Positions 60,334 through 64,000 of a DNA stretch of 64,000 nt are shown piece by piece (position 1 is the stretch's first letter; the number at the start of each line of letters is the position of its first letter). Source of the DNA: RUG100 sp050953425 (GTDB lineage Bacteria; Bacillota; Clostridia; Peptostreptococcales; Anaerovoracaceae). Both the position numbers and the translations under genes were made by a program. The notes beneath the pieces were generated by a model. That model worked only from the letters and a program-made list of their open reading frames with translations, was not told where the DNA came from and did not search any database. The stretch lies in the NCBI GenBank assembly GCA_050953425.1, contig JBMNMQ010000007.1, positions 496,001-560,000 on the forward strand, read 5' to 3'.

Positions 60334-61810
60334 GAGGCGCTGCTTTGGGAATGCGGCACCTTATATCCGGAACCGGAAAGTTTGCTACTTCCGTCCGCGC
60401 CGGTTTCACCGTCCGTTGTCAAATGCACATACTTACCAGACCCATAGCTGTGACTGTGCGACCCGCCGCTGTCTGTACTTCCGCTGTGCTGATGGGAAGG
60501 AATTTCAGAGATGTTAAGCGTATGAAAAGCTTCACCTCCGGTATCTCCTGCGGAATAACCTCCTCCCGCCGCAAGCAGGAATCTTCCGCTGATCGGTTCC
60601 CAGGTGCCACCGAAGAGGGTGGCAGGCGATGTGCTGTTTACCGACATATAGATGGAGCCGACCGGATAGATCAGGTTTGCAATCCCGGTAATATCGGACG
60701 GCGTGATGTTATCCGCTCGGAAGTTCTTGAAGCCACAGTACAGCTCATCCTGATTTGCCGCAGTACCTCCAAAAGCAACACCTGTTCCGTCTGTCCGGAT
60801 GTCCATGATGTAATATTTTGAGAAAATCCGGACTTTTGTGGATTGCGCTTTTGTATATCCGTCTTCGATCGCGCCATAGATATCCCATGCGTAATCAATT
60901 GACAGAGAGACTTCGCAACTTAAATCGCTGAAAGCAGCGCTTGACGGCGATAGACTTTCTGAAAGCTTTGTCCATTCTGTTGCGCTGGTTTCTTTCGCAT
61001 AGAAAGTAATCGTTCTTGATTCGCTGACCGAAGCAGACTGACCGTTAACCAGGAGAGTAACATTGTCCGGATTGTCAGATGTTCCGTTACGATATGCGAC
61101 AAGAGTCAGCGCGCATGCTGTTTCTGCTACAGTGACGGAGTAGGTATCTCGAAAAATAGCGGTATCCCCGTTCATTTCATAAAAAGTGAAATGGGTCAGA
61201 TTCTTTCCGCAGTCTTTGAACACACTGGTTGGGACAGTAATGTTTGCGCTGGTGCCTGTAAAGGTTGTTGTGTATCTTAGCACGCCATCCGGATCGTAGA
61301 ACTCCAACTTGTAGGCGGACGATTTTGAAAACTGGAAATCTCCGCTTTTTCCGTAGGTCAGCTCTGACGGATAACTGTTTAGGGAAGCAAAAGTTACGTA
61401 GGTCAGCTCTGTTGTCGACATGAGATCCGGTTTAGTGGTAATGCTATAGGAGGATTCCATAATTTCGCCGCTTTCTCTTCACGCTATAGGAAAATGACGC
61501 GTTGGCGTAATCCGAGATATCGTCATATCCGGTCTTTGTGCCTGTCAATGTCAGAAGGCATTTCATGCTAGTTCCGATTGTCACAGTCTTTGATATGCTC
61601 GTGCCGGCGGCATAGATTTCTGCGGTGACAGAACGGCTTTTCGATGAAGATCCATAGAGACTGTATTTTAACGTTGCAACAGTTTTTTCCATCCGCTAAG
61701 GCAACGCCGGTGACTTCGCACAAGAGATAACTGCTTTTGGAAAGTGTTCCCGCACCGTCCGCTAAGAAGCCGATGTGCGAAAGCATTAATTTTCTACTAT
61801 ACAAGGCCAT
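60279..61810 (-). pseudogene. Phage tail/baseplate-type protein with two frameshifts
   Basis: Three minus-strand frames join into one protein of about 510 residues. It begins MALYSRKLMLSHIGFLADGA at 61810 after AAGGGGGGAATC. One extra A in the A6 run near 61690 shifts the frame to KTVATLKYSLYGSSSKSR. A second extra base near 61474 shifts it to ESSYSITTKPDLM. The C-terminus has the tail-collar pattern YPVGSIYMSVNSTSPATLFG, then GTWEPISGRFLLAAGGGYSA and ISEIPSHQHS. The 3' end runs into the truncated LRR gene, so the true C-terminus may be lost. Confidence 0.72.
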
Positions 61811-61824
61811 AGAGATTCCCCCCT

Positions 61825-62538
61825 TTAATTCAGCTGAAGTGTTAGATTTCCGTTTTCCCGGTTGGTAAATGTAAATTTTCCGATCTGAAGCAGCGGGGTG
61901 GCTCCCCCGAGGCTTGCGCGAATCGAACCGTCCGCATCGATGATGTCGAAGCTGTCGGTATCAATCCGGGCATGTGTCTGATTGGTTTCCCCCAATCACC
62001 GCTTCTTTTCCGAAAGATGCGAAACGCACGGATTTTGTCCGGCTGACGGTGCCGGAAGTGTTCGTATAGGTGATAAGGTTTACATCGAAACTTCCGTCTG
62101 TGTTAACCAGTGCGGCCGGCACTATTACAGAATTTCCATCCGTTAGTGTGGAAGCATCCGGTACCATGCCGCATTCAATGCCATCGTCGGTCTTTCGAAT
62201 CAGTGATGAAAATTTGACATTCACCTTATTTGCTGCATTCCGGGCATTAGCAGCATCCGTCTTTGCCTGATCTGCCTGAGCGGCAGCCTGTTTTGCTGCA
62301 GTACCCGCAGTTCCGGCGGCGTTAGTGGCATTTTCCGCAGCGCTTCCTGCTTTGTCTGCGAGACATTTTGCGCCGTCTGCCGTTCCCTGCGCCCGAACAG
62401 CGGTGACTTTCGCCTCCTTCGCATCAGTTTGCTGATTCTTCCTCCGTCGATTCCGTAGTCTTCGTTCGGCTCTTCGTAGTGCTTTACCCAGTAATCGCAA
62501 ATTGTGTTTTCAATCTCGATGCTTCCTTTGTTCCACAT
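61825..62538 (-). pseudogene. Phage tail-associated protein with two frameshifts
   Basis: It begins MWNKGSIEIENTICDYWVKH at 62538 after GGAGG. A one-base loss near 62430 moves the frame to DAKEAKVTAVRAQGTADGA, and one extra G in the G5 run near 61992 moves it again to ETNQTHARIDTDSFDIIDAD, ending LTLQLN. The middle is an alanine-rich coiled coil (AAGTAGTAAKQAAAQADQAK). The size, the order and the next gene starting 14 bases after its stop fit a phage or phage-like tail operon. About 235 residues if repaired. Confidence 0.65.
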
Positions 62539-62597
62539 GGTTTTGCCTCCTTGCTCTGTGCGCTTCTCTTTTGGTATGTGTATATTCGCTCTGATAG

Positions 62598-63596
62598 GCA
62601 TATATAGCAAGTTATATTTCGCAGGAAGCCACGAAGAAAAAGATCGAGTCTTTATACGCGGGATTTTCTTCAACCGGTGCAAGCCGAACCTCCTGTACGG
62701 AGCAGGTCGTCGCAGCACTTGCAGACTTCTTCGCTGTTTCAAAACAGTCCGCGGCAATAAGGATGACAGAGCTTGGATACGATGAGGCTGCGAGATTTAC
62801 TGATCCAGGCAGAATCTCTGATGAATCAAGTAAACCGAGGGAGCGGATTGCTTCAAATGCAGCAAGGCATCAGCGCCCTATTACTGTTGAGGATGCATTT
62901 AAACTGTATCTGGAGAATGAAACTCTTAGAGAAACGATAGATACAGGTGTTTTCTGCTTTGCGGATGGGTATTTTGTACTCCGTGATTCTACCTATGTCC
63001 AGCCCGATGGTATAGCCTATCACCTGACTGAATACGCGAGAACGCACCTTGCTGAATGCACACTCGATTTTTCTGTCAGGTTGGTCGCTGAGCAATATCT
63101 GATTCACGATTCGTCATCTTACATGATGTATCGTGCAGATACGGTCTTTAAGGAAGAACGATCCTTTGATGCCAACACTCAAAATACTGAGATTTACAAC
63201 AAGGCGAAGGACTTTGAGAGACAGTTCAAACGCGCAAAAGCGATACATAGAACAGCACCACAGCTTCTTTGGTCATACATGGAGGCAGAAGGATGGAATA
63301 CAACAATCTTTGAATACAGAACCAATCTCGATGCGATGAATTATACCAGAGTGCAGAAACCAGATTACAAGTTCACTATAAGACCGCTTGTAGCGATGGG
63401 CGTTGGGCTTAGGCTTGATCTTTCGGCAATGGAGGAGATTCTTACGCTTGCGGGTCTTTCTTTTAGGGAAGGTGATAAAGAGCAACAGGCGTACAAATAT
63501 CTCTTTACCGGAATGTACGGGAAATCAATAAATGAATGTAACGAATTTTTGGAAAAGGTCGGCGTAACAACGCTTGGATCAAAGCAAAGAGCATAA
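62598..63596 (+). pseudogene. ImmA/IrrE-like protein lacking its 5' end
   Basis: The frame is open from 62598 with no start codon before ATG 62763, yet the upstream codons read TEQVVAALADFFAVSKQSAA then IRMTELGYDEA, the typical end of an ImmA/IrrE metallopeptidase domain. The HEXXH part is missing. The 277 residues from 62763 form a C-terminal domain with ETIDTGVFCFADGYFVLRD and a helical end (MGVGLRLDLSAMEEILTLAG) seen in phage-defence-associated relatives. Sequence upstream of about 62600 belongs to the phage genes on the other strand, so the gene is cut at that junction. Confidence 0.55.
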
Positions 63597-63617
63597 TGGA
63601 CAGGAGAATTAATCGAC

Positions 63618-63734
63618 ATGGGAAAAGAATTGTTTGACAACATCCCGAGTAAGGTCGGAGACTTGCTCAGTGATGTGAGGAATGGAAAAGTAGGCCTTCC
63701 GGATCTTCAAAGGCCATTTGTGTGGAACGGTTAA
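63618..63734 (+). pseudogene. DUF262-type gene, 5' fragment
   Basis: ATG 63618, after AGGAG and 21 bases beyond the preceding stop, reads 38 codons ending VGLPDLQRPFVWNG. The LPDLQRPFVW block is the N-terminal ParB/Srx-like nuclease motif of DUF262 proteins such as GmrSD. The frame ends in a stop right after this motif and unrelated sequence follows, so the gene is truncated at about 63730. It would have formed an operon with the ImmA/IrrE-like gene. Confidence 0.6.
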
Positions 63735-63894
63735 CGTTACAGTTAAATAAACACAGAGAAAAAAAGAAACAATGCCGCGATGCATGACCGGGAGATCCCG
63801 TGCAAAGTAATCGCTGCTCATACTGGTGCTGCTGCCGGCGTATACACTGGCAGCAGTGCCGGTAAAACTGAACCAAATATTAATTGTACCCTGA
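63735..63894. other. Unassigned stretch between two gene fragments
   Basis: No start-to-stop gene is convincing on either strand. A minus-strand frame (TINIWFSFTGTAASVYAGSS) is open through it and could be part of a phage tail gene, but it also runs on through the DUF262 fragment, which weakens it. Confidence 0.35.
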
Positions 63895-64000
63895 GATGTG
63901 TCTCGGAAAGGTCTAGAAGATATCGGCTTTATGCGCACAGCACTGACCGGCTTGCAGACACTGGATCTGAAGGAAGCCGAGACGGAAGAGAACGTTCTGC
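63895..64000 (+). CDS. Possible LRR protein fragment at the window edge
   Basis: Open frame from 63895 to the end reading DVSRKGLEDIGFMRTALTGL then QTLDLKEAETEENVL. LTGLQTLDLKEA resembles a BspA-type leucine-rich repeat. There is no start codon with a ribosome-binding site, and the frame begins at an apparent sequence junction. It may be the displaced continuation of a surface LRR gene. Low certainty. Confidence 0.3.

Overview
The window is bacterial chromosome from an anaerobic, high-GC member of the Clostridia (Firmicutes). The evidence is a Firmicutes-type dcw cluster with mraZ and divIB, the pheS-pheT-zapA-mutS2 order, an FtsZ start and tail of the usual Gram-positive type, a reverse rubrerythrin, and tRNAs with encoded CCA. 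I cannot name the genus. Roughly 0.1-57 kb is GC-rich. From about 57.5 kb to the end the sequence is AT-richer and mosaic.

Layout. 0.1-14.1 kb: lgt, divergent from a cell-wall and division run mraZ-rsmH-ftsL-pbpB-murF-mraY-murD-ftsW-murG-divIB-ftsZ, preceded by a four-copy 10-bp MraZ-type operator. murB and murC are not in the cluster. 14.1-25.7 kb: an rRNA methyltransferase, pheST, zapA, mutS2, argS, a radical SAM protein and a frameshifted TPR gene. 25.9-26.4 kb: tRNA-Asn, tRNA-Leu and initiator tRNA-Met with a strong promoter and a terminator. 26.6-29.6 kb: a striking 23-bp tandem array, then fumarase and malic enzyme. 30.5-36.7 kb: a complete phosphate module, pstSCAB-phoU plus a response regulator and sensor kinase. 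36.8-42.8 kb: a drug exporter behind an attenuator, an M28 peptidase lipoprotein and a saccharopine-dehydrogenase-like protein. 43.2-51.1 kb: a group of zinc-ribbon membrane proteins, a sigma-region-2-only protein and a large coiled-coil/CAP surface protein. 51.3-56.8 kb: reverse rubrerythrin, nfuA-like protein, a PepV-like dipeptidase, a YcxB-like protein, asnS and a small TIGR04076-like protein. 57.6-64 kb: an orphan structured RNA, a secreted protein, a leucine-rich-repeat protein cut by phage tail genes, and a defence-like gene pair with both outer ends missing.

Recurring themes. Many transcription units are followed by minisatellite-like tandem repeats, some of which copy the 3' end of the gene including its stop codon. 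Several units have a promoter, a structured leader and a terminator before the gene: the exporter at 36.8 kb, nfuA at 52.0 kb, and candidate RNAs at 47.4 and 57.6 kb. The best leads for undescribed biology are these leaders, the 23-bp array, the zinc-ribbon/sigma-like cluster and the mosaic right end. Single-base frameshifts, several of them in homopolymers (24.8, 61.5, 61.7, 62.0 and 62.4 kb), mean that sequencing or assembly error must be excluded first for the broken genes.
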